The notes: generated by a model not told the origin, from the sequence alone. A DNA stretch of 64,000 nt from Dongia_A sp039808885 (GCA_039808885.1 JBDHTX010000004.1:62001-126000); one strand, 5' to 3'; shown: positions 34,743 to 43,550, counted from the stretch's first letter. Numbers and translations: made by a program.

Positions 34743-35789
34743 TCAGACCTTCTTGCGGCGCCGCTGCCGGTACTGGTCGACGATCACCGCGGCGACGATG
34801 ATCACGCCCTTCACGATCTCCTGGTAGTAGGCGTCGATGCGCAGGAACGTGAAACCCGAGGTCATCACGCCCAGGATGATGGTGCCGATCACCGTGCCGG
34901 TGACGCGGCCGACGCCGCCGGCGAGCGAGGTGCCGCCGATGACCGCCGCGGCGATGGCGTCGAGCTCATAGGACACGCCCATGCTGGCCTGGCCGGTGAT
35001 GGCGCGGGCGGAAAGCACGACGCCGGCGAGCCCGGAGAGCAGCCCGGCGATGGCATAGACCTTGATCAGGTGCCGGCCGACATTGATGCCGGACACCCGC
35101 GCGGCCTGCACGTTCGCCCCGATTGCGTAGGTGAACTTGCCGTAGCGGGTGTAACGCAAGGCGATGTGGAAGATCAGCGCCACCACCAGGAAGATGATGA
35201 CCGGCACCGGGATCGACACATTCCCAAGGCCGGCATTGGCGCCGATGGCGGCATAGTCCTCCGACAGCATGGAGACCGGCTGGCCCCGCGTGTACCACTT
35301 CGCCACGCCGCGCGCCGCCACCATCATGCCCAGGGTCGCGATGAAGGGGGGAATGGCGGTGTAGGCGATCAGGCTGCCGTTGATCAGGCCGGCGCAGAGC
35401 CCGACCAGCAGGCCGATCGCCACCGGAAAGATGACCGGCAGGTCGGTGAGCGTGGGATAGACCGCCCGCGCATAGTCCGAGGTCTGGGCGAAACTGGCGG
35501 CGATCATCGCCGTCATGCCGACGACGGAGCCGGAAGAAAGGTCGACGCCGCCGGTGATGATGACCTGGGTCACGCCGACGGCGATGATGCCGATGACGGC
35601 GACCTGCAGGATCATGACGGTGAGGCGCTGGGTGTTGAAGAGGAAGCTTTGGCCCACGACGATCCAGCCGATGGCCTCGAAGAACACGGCGATGCCGACC
35701 AGGACCAGGAAGATGTTCGCTTCCGGCGGCAGCTTGCGCTTGCGCACGGCTTCGCTGCGCGGCGCGTTGGTAGCCTGTTCGGTTGCCAT
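34743..35789 (-). CDS. Ribose/inositol-type ABC permease (CUT2)
   Basis: A 348-residue permease of the RbsC/XylH/IatP group with about ten helices. Conserved blocks are GVTQVIITGGVDLSSGSVVGMTAMI, GLINGSLIAYTAIPPFIATLGMM and GGTSLAGGVGRVTGTVIGTIILGVM. The C terminus is basic (QRRRKKV). With the ATPase at 35850 and binding protein at 37458 it forms one CUT2 importer. Confidence 0.92.
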   Translation of the reverse strand: MATEQATNAPRSEAVRKRKLPPEANIFLVLVGIAVFFEAIGWIVVGQSFLFNTQRLTVMILQVAVIGIIAVGVTQVIITGGVDLSSGSVVGMTAMIAASFAQTSDYARAVYPTLTDLPVIFPVAIGLLVGLCAGLINGSLIAYTAIPPFIATLGMMVAARGVAKWYTRGQPVSMLSEDYAAIGANAGLGNVSIPVPVIIFLVVALIFHIALRYTRYGKFTYAIGANVQAARVSGINVGRHLIKVYAIAGLLSGLAGVVLSARAITGQASMGVSYELDAIAAAVIGGTSLAGGVGRVTGTVIGTIILGVMTSGFTFLRIDAYYQEIVKGVIIVAAVIVDQYRQRRRKKV

Positions 35790-35849
35790 TGTCTCGCTCC
35801 CAGTCCAACCAGTTCCGGGCCGGCTTCGTTGGCCGGCTTCTCCCGTCGC

Positions 35850-37382
35850 TCAGTGCGATGCCAGTTCCATGATCTTCACCTGATCCGCCTCGGCGCGGTC
35901 GAGCAGCCCGGTGATGCGGCCCTCATGCATGACCATGATGCGGTCGCTCATGCCGAGGATCTCCGGCATCTCCGACGAGATCATCAGCACCGCCACCCCG
36001 TCGCCGGCGAGGCGGGAGATCAGCCGGTGAATCTCCGCCTTCGCGCCGACATCGATGCCGCGCGTCGGCTCGTCGAGGATCAGGATCTTCGGATTGGTCA
36101 GCAGCCAGCGGCCGATCAGCACCTTCTGCTGGTTGCCGCCGGAGAGGTTCTCCACCCGCTCCTGCATGTCCGGGGTCTTGACCCGGAGCGCCTCCCGCAT
36201 GCGGTCGCAGTTCCTGGCGACTTCCGCCTCGGCCACGAACCCGCCCTTGACGTAGCGGTGGGTGAGCACCGCGATCTGCATGTTCTCCTGCACGTCGAGG
36301 CTCAGGAAACAGCCGGTCTCCTTGCGGTCCTCGGTCAGGAAGGCCATGCCGTGCTTCATCGCGTCCCGGGGGCTGCCGATGACCGCCCTCTCGCCGTTGA
36401 TGCGGATCTCGCCGGACGTGGCCGGCGTCACGCCGAAGATCGTCTCCGCCACGTTGCTGCGCCCGGAGCCGACCAGGCCGGCGACGCCTAGGATCTCGCC
36501 CTTGCGCAGGTCGAAGGAGACATCGTGGAAGATGCCCTTCAGAGACAAGTCCTTCACCGACAGCACCACGTCGCCGATCGGCACCGTCTCCTTGGGGAAC
36601 ATCTGGGTGATCTCGCGCCCGACCATCATGCGGATGATCTCGTCGCGGGTCACGTCGGTCGCGGCGCGGGTACCGATATAGCGGCCATCGCGGAACACCG
36701 AGACCTCGTCGGCGATCTCGAACAGCTCGTTCATCTTGTGGGTGATGTAGACGATGCCCTTTCCCTGGGCCTGCAGGTCGCGGATGATCTCGAACAGATG
36801 CGCCACCTCGCGCTCGGTCAGCGCCGAGGTCGGCTCGTCCATGATCAGCACGTCGGATTCGTAGGAGACCGCCTTGGCGATCTCGACCATCTGCCGGTTG
36901 GCGACCGAGAGGTCGCGCACCTCGACCTCGGGGTCGATGCTGATGTTGAGCTTCGCGAACAGCTCGGCCGTCTTCTTGCGCAGCGCGCCGTGGTCGACGA
37001 AGCCGAGCGCCGTCTTCGGCTCGCGCCGGATCCAGATGTTCTCCGCCACCGTCATGTAGGGCATCAGGTTCAGCTCCTGATGGATCATGGCGATGCCGCT
37101 TTCCAGCGCGTCGAGGGGGGAATGCAGATGCACCTCTTCCCCGCGCACCCGCAGGGTGCCGGAATCCGGCTGATAGATGCCGGCGATGATCTTCATCAGG
37201 GTGGATTTGCCGGCGCCGTTCTCGCCCATCAGGGCATGCACCGAGCCGGCCTTCAGGCGGAAGGATACGTCGTCCAGGGCGACCACGCCGGGGAATTCCT
37301 TGCGCACGCCGGAAACCTCCAGCAGCACCGCGCCCTGCGCGGCGGCCTTGCGGTCGGGGCGTTCAGCGACGGCGATGGCCAT
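35850..37382 (-). CDS. Ribose/inositol-type ABC ATPase, two-domain (CUT2)
   Basis: A 510-residue protein with two ATPase domains as in RbsA/MglA. The first has intact Walker A GENGAGKST, signature LSVANRQMVEIAKAV and Walker B VLIMDEPTSALT. The second has the degenerate Walker A GLVGSGRSN with LSGGNQQKVLIGRWL and ILILDEPTRGIDVGAK, the normal state in this group. It lies between the binding-protein gene and the permease gene. Confidence 0.93.
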   Translation of the reverse strand: MAIAVAERPDRKAAAQGAVLLEVSGVRKEFPGVVALDDVSFRLKAGSVHALMGENGAGKSTLMKIIAGIYQPDSGTLRVRGEEVHLHSPLDALESGIAMIHQELNLMPYMTVAENIWIRREPKTALGFVDHGALRKKTAELFAKLNISIDPEVEVRDLSVANRQMVEIAKAVSYESDVLIMDEPTSALTEREVAHLFEIIRDLQAQGKGIVYITHKMNELFEIADEVSVFRDGRYIGTRAATDVTRDEIIRMMVGREITQMFPKETVPIGDVVLSVKDLSLKGIFHDVSFDLRKGEILGVAGLVGSGRSNVAETIFGVTPATSGEIRINGERAVIGSPRDAMKHGMAFLTEDRKETGCFLSLDVQENMQIAVLTHRYVKGGFVAEAEVARNCDRMREALRVKTPDMQERVENLSGGNQQKVLIGRWLLTNPKILILDEPTRGIDVGAKAEIHRLISRLAGDGVAVLMISSEMPEILGMSDRIMVMHEGRITGLLDRAEADQVKIMELASH

Positions 37383-37413
37383 CCCGCGGCTCTCCTCTGG
37401 CGGAACGAAGCTT

Positions 37414-37441
37414 GCGGGGCGCGCCCGAAGGCGCGCCCCGC
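37414..37441 (-). terminator. Perfect hairpin between binding-protein and ATPase genes
   Basis: GCGGGGCGCGCC (37414-37425) pairs with GGCGCGCCCCGC (37430-37441) over a CGAA loop. No T-run follows on the minus strand, so mRNA protection or partial attenuation is more likely than full termination. It is the third such hairpin placed directly after a binding-protein gene in this window. Confidence 0.55.
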
Positions 37442-37457
37442 CAGTGCCTCCAACGGC

Positions 37458-38384
37458 TCAGTTCTTGGACAGATACTGGTCCATATTGGCCGGGGTGACC
37501 AGTTCGAACGGGATCCAGACCATGGATTCCACGTTCTCGCCACCCGCCAGCTTCAGCGCGGTATCGACCGCGCCGGAGCCCTGCGCCGCCGCATTCTGGA
37601 ACACGGTGACGTCGAGATCGCCGGCCTTCATCGCCGCCAGCGCGTCCTGCGTCGCGTCGACGCCGGCAACGATCATCTTGCTCATGTCGACACCGGCGGC
37701 CTTCAGGGCCTGGATGGCGCCGATCGCCATCTCGTCGTTGTTCGACACCACCGCATCGAACTGCGCGCCGGAGCTGATCCAGTTGGTCATCAGATCGGTG
37801 CCCTGGGTGCGATCCCAGTTGCCGGTCTGCTCTTCGACGATCTTGATGCCGGAGCATTCCGGCTTCGCGATCACGTCATGGACGTCCTGGGTGCGCTGGC
37901 GGGCCGCCTGGTTGGACAACTCGCCCATCATGACCAGGATGTTGCCCTTGCCGCCCATCAATTTGCAGACTTCCTGCATCTCGAGCGTGCCGGAATCGAC
38001 CTCGTTCGAGCCGACGAAGGAGACCTTCGGCGGCAGCGGGTTGTCGGACGGCATGCGGTTGACATAGACCAGCGGCACGTTGGCGGCGACGGCCAGCTTG
38101 GTCATCGCCGGGGTCGCGTCGGTGTCGACCGGGTTGACGATGATGGCGTCGACGCCCTGGGCGATGAAGTTCTGGATCTGGCTCAGCTGCTTCGAGACGT
38201 CGTTCTGGGCGTCCTCGACCTGCAGGTTTACCCCGTCCTTGCTCGCCGCGTAGTCCTGCATGCCGTTGCGCAGCACGGTCAGGAAGTTGTCGTCGAACTT
38301 CGCCATCGAAACGCCGATATCGGTCGCCAGGGCCGGCGCCGACATGGCCACCAACGCCGCGAACCCGAGTACAAATCTCCTCAT
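37458..38384 (-). CDS. mocB: Rhizopine/inositol-type periplasmic binding protein (MocB-like)
   Basis: A 308-residue binding protein with a Sec signal (RRFVLGFAALVAMSAPALA, cleavage before TDIGVSM). IGVSMAKFDDNFLTVLRNGMQ, DAQNDVSKQLSQIQNFIAQGVDAIIVNPVDTDATP and VPLVYVNRMP are close to MocB and inositol-binding IbpA-type proteins rather than to ribose-binding protein. It opens the importer operon. The gene symbol rests on the match plus the MocDEF-like genes across the LacI gene; inositol as ligand is the main alternative. Confidence 0.75.
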   Translation of the reverse strand: MRRFVLGFAALVAMSAPALATDIGVSMAKFDDNFLTVLRNGMQDYAASKDGVNLQVEDAQNDVSKQLSQIQNFIAQGVDAIIVNPVDTDATPAMTKLAVAANVPLVYVNRMPSDNPLPPKVSFVGSNEVDSGTLEMQEVCKLMGGKGNILVMMGELSNQAARQRTQDVHDVIAKPECSGIKIVEEQTGNWDRTQGTDLMTNWISSGAQFDAVVSNNDEMAIGAIQALKAAGVDMSKMIVAGVDATQDALAAMKAGDLDVTVFQNAAAQGSGAVDTALKLAGGENVESMVWIPFELVTPANMDQYLSKN

Positions 38385-38763
38385 ATCCTCCTCCGTCGTT
38401 ATTGCCGGCGCGCTTGTGCTGGCCGGTTCTCTTCCCCGGAATCAGGGAATCCCTGCAAACGCCGCGGCGGCTGAACCGCCGCCGCTCAACCTCCGATATG
38501 CAACCGCGCGACCGATCTTACGGTGATCCCGCGGCAATTGGCACCTTCGCGCCGCCTCGGCCGGCGGGATGCCGGGATCGTTGCTGCCGCCCGCCTCCGG
38601 CCCACCCGCCGTCCGGCAAAATTCCGTTCTCAGAATAAACATTCTCATCCGCTGTTCAATTGAAATTATTATGCCATGAGACGCGAGGGCGCGGACTTCG
38701 TCGGAAACTTGCAAACTACCGCGCCCGCTTTGTGGAACCGCGGTCATGGCCGGAAAGGCCGAC
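38385..38763. other. Gap between LacI and binding-protein genes, with a small palindrome
   Basis: This 379-base region must hold the promoter of the importer operon, read to the left. TTCAATTGAA (38655-38664) is a perfect palindrome in an AT-rich patch, and GTTCTCAGAATAAACATTCTC (38626-38646) has repeated ATTCT/GAAT halves. Neither equals the TGATAG dyad at 39854. I see no gene here. Confidence 0.35.
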
Positions 38764-39792
38764 CTAGATATTCTCGGAGATATAGAGTTCCGCCGGGATT
38801 TCGATCTGGCGCAGGCCGGTTTCCGCGCCCGCCAGGGCGGCGGCCATCGCCTCGACGGTTTTCGCCGCCAGCAGCGGCAGCGGCGTCGAGATCACCAGGT
38901 CGATCAGGCCTTCGATCAGGGCGGCGCGGGTTTCCGGTATGAGTTCGTTGCACACCGCCACGACCCGATGCCCCGCCTGCTCGTCGCGCAAGGCGTCGAT
39001 GACCCCCTCCATGCCGCCGCCGGCCACATAGATGCCGACGAGACCGGGATTGCCATGCAGCAAATCGACGGTCGCCTCATAGGCGATCCGGTCGTCGTCA
39101 AGGTTGAACAAGGGTTCCAGCAGCTGGAAGTCGGGCGCATGCTCGCGGAAATAGCTGCGGAAGCTGATCTCGGCCAGTTCCTGGCCCAGATAGCGGTGGC
39201 TGCCGACCAGGATGCCGACCTTGCCGGCCTGTCGCGCGGTGCGGGAGATGCACCAGGCGGCGGTGCGGCCCGCCTTGCGACCGTCGATGCCGAGGAACCC
39301 GGCCCGCGCCGGCGCGGTCAGGTCGGAGAGCAGCGTGAAAACCGGCACGCGCTTCTCCTGCAGATCGGCAATGGCGGCACTCACATGCGGATGATCGACC
39401 GCGACCACTGCGAGCGCGTCGACCTTGGCGCCCAGTTCGCGCAGCTTGGCGGCGATCAGCGAAGGCACCAGTTCGTCGACGAAGTCGAGCACGGCGCGCC
39501 CGTCGATGGCGCGCGAGGCGCGGGTCGCCGCCGTGAGCTCGGCGCCCAGCGCCCGGTAGAAATAGTCCTCCCGCTTCTGCAGCAGGAAGCCCAGGGTGCG
39601 CTGCGGCGGCGCTTCGGCGAGGCGATGGCGCAGCAGCCCGGTGGCGTGATAGCCGAGCGCCTCGGCCGCCGCCAGCACGCGGCGCGCGGTGCCTTCGCGC
39701 ACCGGATGCCGCTTGTTCAGCACGCGGTCCACGGTGGCGACGCTGACGCCGGCCTCCCGCGCGAGGTCATCAATGGTTGGGCGCCGTTTCAT
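38764..39792 (-). CDS. LacI family transcriptional regulator
   Basis: A 342-residue repressor or activator. The N-terminal helix-turn-helix is TIDDLAREAGVSVATVDRVLNKRHPVREGTARRVLAAAEALGYH, with the hinge helix next. The rest is a periplasmic-binding-protein-like effector domain (KVGILVGSHRYLGQELAEISFRSYF, GIYVAGGGMEGVIDAL). It lies between the importer operon and the divergent oxygenase operon and is the obvious regulator of both; the effector is probably the imported cyclitol or a breakdown product. The perfect dyad at 39854-39868 is 61 bases before its start. Confidence 0.9.
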   Translation of the reverse strand: MKRRPTIDDLAREAGVSVATVDRVLNKRHPVREGTARRVLAAAEALGYHATGLLRHRLAEAPPQRTLGFLLQKREDYFYRALGAELTAATRASRAIDGRAVLDFVDELVPSLIAAKLRELGAKVDALAVVAVDHPHVSAAIADLQEKRVPVFTLLSDLTAPARAGFLGIDGRKAGRTAAWCISRTARQAGKVGILVGSHRYLGQELAEISFRSYFREHAPDFQLLEPLFNLDDDRIAYEATVDLLHGNPGLVGIYVAGGGMEGVIDALRDEQAGHRVVAVCNELIPETRAALIEGLIDLVISTPLPLLAAKTVEAMAAALAGAETGLRQIEIPAELYISENI

Positions 39793-39853
39793 CGGTCACC
39801 TTGCCGGGCTGATGGCATCCATCAGCCGCCTTCCGGCTATCTCTGATAGGTTT

Positions 39854-39868
39854 TGATAGTTTCTATCA
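39854..39868. promoter_or_regulatory. Perfect 15-bp dyad, candidate LacI-family operator
   Basis: TGATAG-TTT-CTATCA is a perfect inverted repeat, with an additional TGATAG half at 39844-39849. It sits between the divergent LacI and oxygenase genes. Confidence 0.55.
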
Positions 39869-39961
39869 TCTACCGGTTGAGCTTGTCACCCGGCATGGGT
39901 AGTGTCCAGGCGCATGGTTTGGCGCTGTCCCGCGCCCGCCGATCTTGAGAGGATCCGCCGA

Positions 39962-41041
39962 ATGCCGACGTCGCTGCCGATGCGCGATTACAGCCTGACC
40001 GGGCCGGAAAATGCCGCCGCGAAGGCCAGGGGCCTCGCTTCCGCCGCGTGGTATCGCTGCGCCGTCCCACGCCAGCAGATGAAGGCGCTGATGCAGCGCC
40101 GCGACGGGCCGGCGATCCGCGACACCCTCATCTGGTTCGCCGCCATCATCGGCTCCGGCATCCTGTTCTATCTCGCCTGGGGCACTTGGTGGGCGTTGCC
40201 GGCCTTCCTGCTCTACAGCGTCATCTACGAGGCGCCCTCGGATTCGCGCTGGCACGAATGCGGCCATGGCACCGCCTTCAAGACCCGCTGGATGAACGAC
40301 GCGCTCTACCAGGTCGCGTCCTTCATGGTGATGCGTGAGCCGACGCCGTGGCGCTGGAGCCATGCGCGGCACCACACCGACACCATCATCGTCGGCCGCG
40401 ATCCGGAGATCGCCGCGACCCGGCCACCATCGTTCCTCACGCTTGGGCTGAACGTGTTCCACATCCGCAACGCTCTCACCGAAGCACGCAAGGTGATCCT
40501 GCACAGTCTTGGCCGCGTCACCGAGGCCGAGCGGGACTACATCCCGGAATCGGAATTTCCCAAGGTCTACCTGACGGCGCGGGTCTGGCTGGCGATCTAT
40601 ATCGGACTGATCGCCTGGGCGATCGCCCTCGGCAGCATCCTGCCGCTCATGTTCGTCGGACTGCCTGCGCTGTTCGGCGCCTGGCTGCACCTGTTCTTCG
40701 GCTTGACGCAGCATGCCGGCCTCGCCGAGGACACGCTGGATCATCGGCTGAACAGCCGCACCGTCTACATGAACCCTATTTTCCGCTTCATGTACTGGAA
40801 CATGAACTACCATATCGAGCACCACATGTTTCCGATGGTGCCGTACCACGCCCTGCCGGCGCTGCATGAGGCGATCAAAGCCGACACGCCGGCGCCCTAT
40901 CCGAGCTGCTGGGCCGCCTACAAGGAGATCATCCCGACCCTGTTGCGGCAGGCGAAGGACCCGGCCTATTTTGTGCGCCGGCCGCTGCCGGGCGCACGCG
41001 ATGCCATCGCCACTGACCTCGCCGCCGCGCCCGCGGAGTGA
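39962..41041 (+). CDS. mocD: Membrane di-iron oxygenase, MocD-like (fatty acid desaturase fold)
   Basis: A 359-residue membrane protein with the three histidine boxes of the desaturase/hydroxylase superfamily: HECGH (98-102), HARHH (134-138) and HIEHH (near 284-288). Several helices (IWFAAIIGSGILFYLAWGTWWALPAFLLY; VWLAIYIGLIAWAIALG) anchor it in the inner membrane. The ATG at 39962 has GAGAGGA upstream. It is followed by a Rieske ferredoxin and a ferredoxin reductase, the three-part arrangement described for mocDEF in rhizopine (3-O-methyl-scyllo-inosamine) catabolism. I infer oxidative attack on the O-methyl group; a lipid desaturase is less likely in this context. Confidence 0.75.
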   Translation: MPTSLPMRDYSLTGPENAAAKARGLASAAWYRCAVPRQQMKALMQRRDGPAIRDTLIWFAAIIGSGILFYLAWGTWWALPAFLLYSVIYEAPSDSRWHECGHGTAFKTRWMNDALYQVASFMVMREPTPWRWSHARHHTDTIIVGRDPEIAATRPPSFLTLGLNVFHIRNALTEARKVILHSLGRVTEAERDYIPESEFPKVYLTARVWLAIYIGLIAWAIALGSILPLMFVGLPALFGAWLHLFFGLTQHAGLAEDTLDHRLNSRTVYMNPIFRFMYWNMNYHIEHHMFPMVPYHALPALHEAIKADTPAPYPSCWAAYKEIIPTLLRQAKDPAYFVRRPLPGARDAIATDLAAAPAE

Positions 41042-41116
41042 CCGGAAAGACATTGAAACAAGAACAGCCGCGGCGGCAGCCGATCGCCGCGCGCGGGCAA
41101 GGCCCTGGGAGGAAGA

Positions 41117-41437
41117 ATGAGCAGCGCCGGTTGGATCGAGACTTGCCGGGTCGACGAGATCGACGAGGAAGACGTGATGCGTTTCGATCACGGCCGCCTG
41201 ACCCTGGCCATCTACCGCTCCGCGGATGACAAGTTCTATGCCACGGACGGCTTGTGCACCCATGAGCAGGTGCACCTGGCCGACGGCCTGGTCATGGGGA
41301 ACATCATCGAATGCCCGATGCACAATGGGCGCTTCGACTATCGCACCGGCGAGGCGAAGGGCGCCCCGGTCTGCATCAACTTGAAGACCTATCCGGTCAA
41401 GGTTGAGAACGGCAAGGTCCTGGTCCAGGTCGGCTGA
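41117..41437 (+). CDS. mocE: Rieske-type ferredoxin, MocE-like
   Basis: A 106-residue [2Fe-2S] Rieske protein. Cluster ligands are C47-T-H49 (GLCTHEQVHL) and C66-P-M-H69 (ECPMHNGRFDYRTG). There is no membrane anchor, so it is a soluble electron carrier from the reductase at 41447 to the oxygenase at 39962. A strong GGGAGG ribosome site precedes the ATG. Confidence 0.85.
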   Translation: MSSAGWIETCRVDEIDEEDVMRFDHGRLTLAIYRSADDKFYATDGLCTHEQVHLADGLVMGNIIECPMHNGRFDYRTGEAKGAPVCINLKTYPVKVENGKVLVQVG

Positions 41438-41446
41438 GGCAGTTCC

Positions 41447-42697
41447 ATGGCGGAACGGGGGATGGTGCCAGGAATGGTCATTGTCGGCGCCGGGGAATGC
41501 GGCGCGCGCGCGGCGCAGGCCTTGCGCGAGGCCGGCTGGACCGGCGTCATCACCCTGATCGGGGAGGAGACGCTGCCGCCCTATGAGCGGCCGCCCCTGT
41601 CCAAGGCGGTGATGGTGTCGGAAGGCGCGCCGACGGCGGCGCATCCATTGAGCGCGGAAGCCGCGGCACAAAAGGGCATAACGCTGCTGCTCGGCACGCC
41701 GGTCGCGGAGATCGATCGAGCCGGACACGAGGTCATGCTGGCGGATGGCCGCCGCATTCCGTATCTCAAGCTTCTGCTGGCCACCGGCGCCCGGCCGCGC
41801 CGCCTGACGGTCGAGGGCGCCGAATCCGAGCATGTCCTCTATCTGCGCAGCTTCGCCGAGGCGCTGGCCCTGCGGGGCCGTCTGCGGCCCGGGACCAGGC
41901 TCTGCGTCATCGGCGGCGGATTCATCGGACTGGAGATCGCCGCCAGCGCCATCGCGCGGGGCTGCCAGGTCACAGTGGTCGAAGCCGCGCCGCGCATCCT
42001 GATGCGCGGCGTTCCGGCCCCCCTTGCCGCCCTGATCGCCAGGCGCCATGAGCGGGCCGGAGTCCGGTTCCACATCGGCACCGGCATCGCCCGCATCGTC
42101 GATGCGGATGGAGCAAGGCGCGTCGTGCTGGCGGACGGCACGGAAATTCCCTGCGACGTCGTCGTCGCCGGCATCGGCGCGGTGCCAGAGGTGGCGCTGG
42201 CCGAGCGCGCCGGGCTCATCATCGAGAACGGCATCCGCGTCGACGAGCGCCTGCGCACCAGCGATCCGGACATCTTCGCCGCCGGCGATTGCTGCTCGGT
42301 CCCGCACCCGCTCTATGGCGGGCGCCGCATCCGGCTGGAGGCCTGGCGCAATGCCCACGACCAGGGCAACCTCGCCGCGCGCAACATGCTGGGCGCCGAG
42401 CTTGCCCACGAAGCAGTGCCGTGGTTCTGGTCGGACCAGTACGAGCTGACCCTGCACATCGCCGGCCTCGCCGACCAGGCGGCGACCGATGTCCGCCGCG
42501 AGCTGGGCGATGGCGCGGAGCTGCATTTCCATATCGACACCGAAGGCCGCCTGCTGGCGGCCAGCGGCTTCGGCCCGCTGGGCAAGGTCGCCAAGGAAAT
42601 CCGCCTGGCGGAAATGCTGATCCAGAGGCGCGCCAGCCCGGCGCCTGATCAGCTCGCATCGCCGGACGTCAAGCTCAAGTCCTTGTTGAACGCATAG
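41447..42697 (+). CDS. mocF: Ferredoxin reductase, MocF-like (FAD/NAD(P)H)
   Basis: A 416-residue flavoprotein reductase. The FAD loop is VIVGAGECGARAAQAL, the NAD(P)H loop CVIGGGFIGLEIAASA, and the second FAD motif TSDPDIFAAGDCCSV. The C-terminal domain (WFWSDQYELTLHIAGL) is that of BphA4/putidaredoxin-reductase-type proteins. It follows the ferredoxin gene by 9 bases and supplies it with electrons from NAD(P)H. Confidence 0.85.
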   Translation: MAERGMVPGMVIVGAGECGARAAQALREAGWTGVITLIGEETLPPYERPPLSKAVMVSEGAPTAAHPLSAEAAAQKGITLLLGTPVAEIDRAGHEVMLADGRRIPYLKLLLATGARPRRLTVEGAESEHVLYLRSFAEALALRGRLRPGTRLCVIGGGFIGLEIAASAIARGCQVTVVEAAPRILMRGVPAPLAALIARRHERAGVRFHIGTGIARIVDADGARRVVLADGTEIPCDVVVAGIGAVPEVALAERAGLIIENGIRVDERLRTSDPDIFAAGDCCSVPHPLYGGRRIRLEAWRNAHDQGNLAARNMLGAELAHEAVPWFWSDQYELTLHIAGLADQAATDVRRELGDGAELHFHIDTEGRLLAASGFGPLGKVAKEIRLAEMLIQRRASPAPDQLASPDVKLKSLLNA

Positions 42698-42718
42698 ACG
42701 CCGCAACCGGGGGAATCC

Positions 42719-43516
42719 ATGCCGCACGCCAAGATGACCGTCGCCGACGTTCTCGCCCTCAAGGGCAAGCGGCAATTGAGCATGCTGCGGGTCGAAACGC
42801 TGGAGGAAGCGGAAGCGGCGGAGCGGGCGGGGATCGACATGCTCTCGGTCCCGCCGGAGATTCTCGGTCGCGAGTTCCGCGACGCGGCGCCGACCTGCTT
42901 CACCTTTCCGGGGCTGGAATACGGCGATTTCGTCTCGGCGGAGGAGTACCTGCGCGCCGCCTTCAAGGCGCTCAAGGCCGGAGGCGACGCGGTCTGGTGC
43001 GCCGCCAGCCTGCAGATCATCCGCCGCCTGCGCGACGAAGGCGTGCCGGTCTGCGGCCATGTCGGATTGATCCCGCCCAAGGCGACCTGGACCGGCGGCT
43101 TCCGCGCCGTGGGCAAGACCGCCGAGACGGCGATGCTGGTCTGGCAGCAGGTCAAGGCGCTGGAGGAAGCCGGCGCCTTCTGCGCCGAGATCGAAGTCGT
43201 ACCGGCCCGGGTCGCCACCGAGATTTCCAGGCGCAGCTCGCTGTTCCTAATCTCCATGGGCTCGGGCGCCGGCTGCGACGCGCAATACCTGTTCGCCGAG
43301 GACGTGCTTGGCAGCAACCGCGGCCACTATCCCCGGCATTCGAAGAAGTACCGCGACTTCGCCAAGCTCTATGACAAGCTGCAGCGCGAACGCGTGGCGG
43401 CGTTCTCTGAATATGCCGCCGACGTGAGGTCGGGCGCCTATCCGGCGCGGGAACACATGGTCGAGGTTCCCGACAAGGAGCTGAAGCGCTTCCTGGCGCA
43501 GATCAAGAACGGCTAG
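42719..43516 (+). CDS. PanB-like ketopantoate hydroxymethyltransferase family protein
   Basis: A 265-residue (beta/alpha)8 protein of the PEP mutase/isocitrate lyase and PanB superfamily. KMTVADVLALKGKRQLSMLRVETLEEAEAAERAGIDMLSVP resembles the start of ketopantoate hydroxymethyltransferase, and GVPVCGHVGLIPPKATWTGGFRAVG matches PanB's VxGHxGLxPQ block; FLISMGSGAGCDAQYLFAEDVLG replaces the usual IGAGxxxDGQxLVxxD. PanB uses 5,10-methylene-tetrahydrofolate. As the last gene of the oxygenase operon, 21 bases after the reductase, it may capture a one-carbon unit or act as a retro-aldol enzyme on the ring product; this is inference. Confidence 0.7.
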   Translation: MPHAKMTVADVLALKGKRQLSMLRVETLEEAEAAERAGIDMLSVPPEILGREFRDAAPTCFTFPGLEYGDFVSAEEYLRAAFKALKAGGDAVWCAASLQIIRRLRDEGVPVCGHVGLIPPKATWTGGFRAVGKTAETAMLVWQQVKALEEAGAFCAEIEVVPARVATEISRRSSLFLISMGSGAGCDAQYLFAEDVLGSNRGHYPRHSKKYRDFAKLYDKLQRERVAAFSEYAADVRSGAYPAREHMVEVPDKELKRFLAQIKNG

Positions 43517-43532
43517 GCCGGCTGGCCTCTCC

Positions 43533-43550
43533 CGCCGCCGCGCGGCGGCG
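43533..43550 (+). terminator. GC-rich palindrome after the PanB-like gene
   Basis: CGCCGCCGCGCGGCGGCG is a perfect 18-base palindrome followed by GTTCCATTCC. It can form a strong but nearly loopless hairpin, with only a weak T tract. Confidence 0.35.

Noticed and set aside
39866..43060. A 1064-residue minus-strand open frame
   Set aside because: It is antisense to four well-supported genes (oxygenase, ferredoxin, reductase, PanB-like) and has shadow-like composition.
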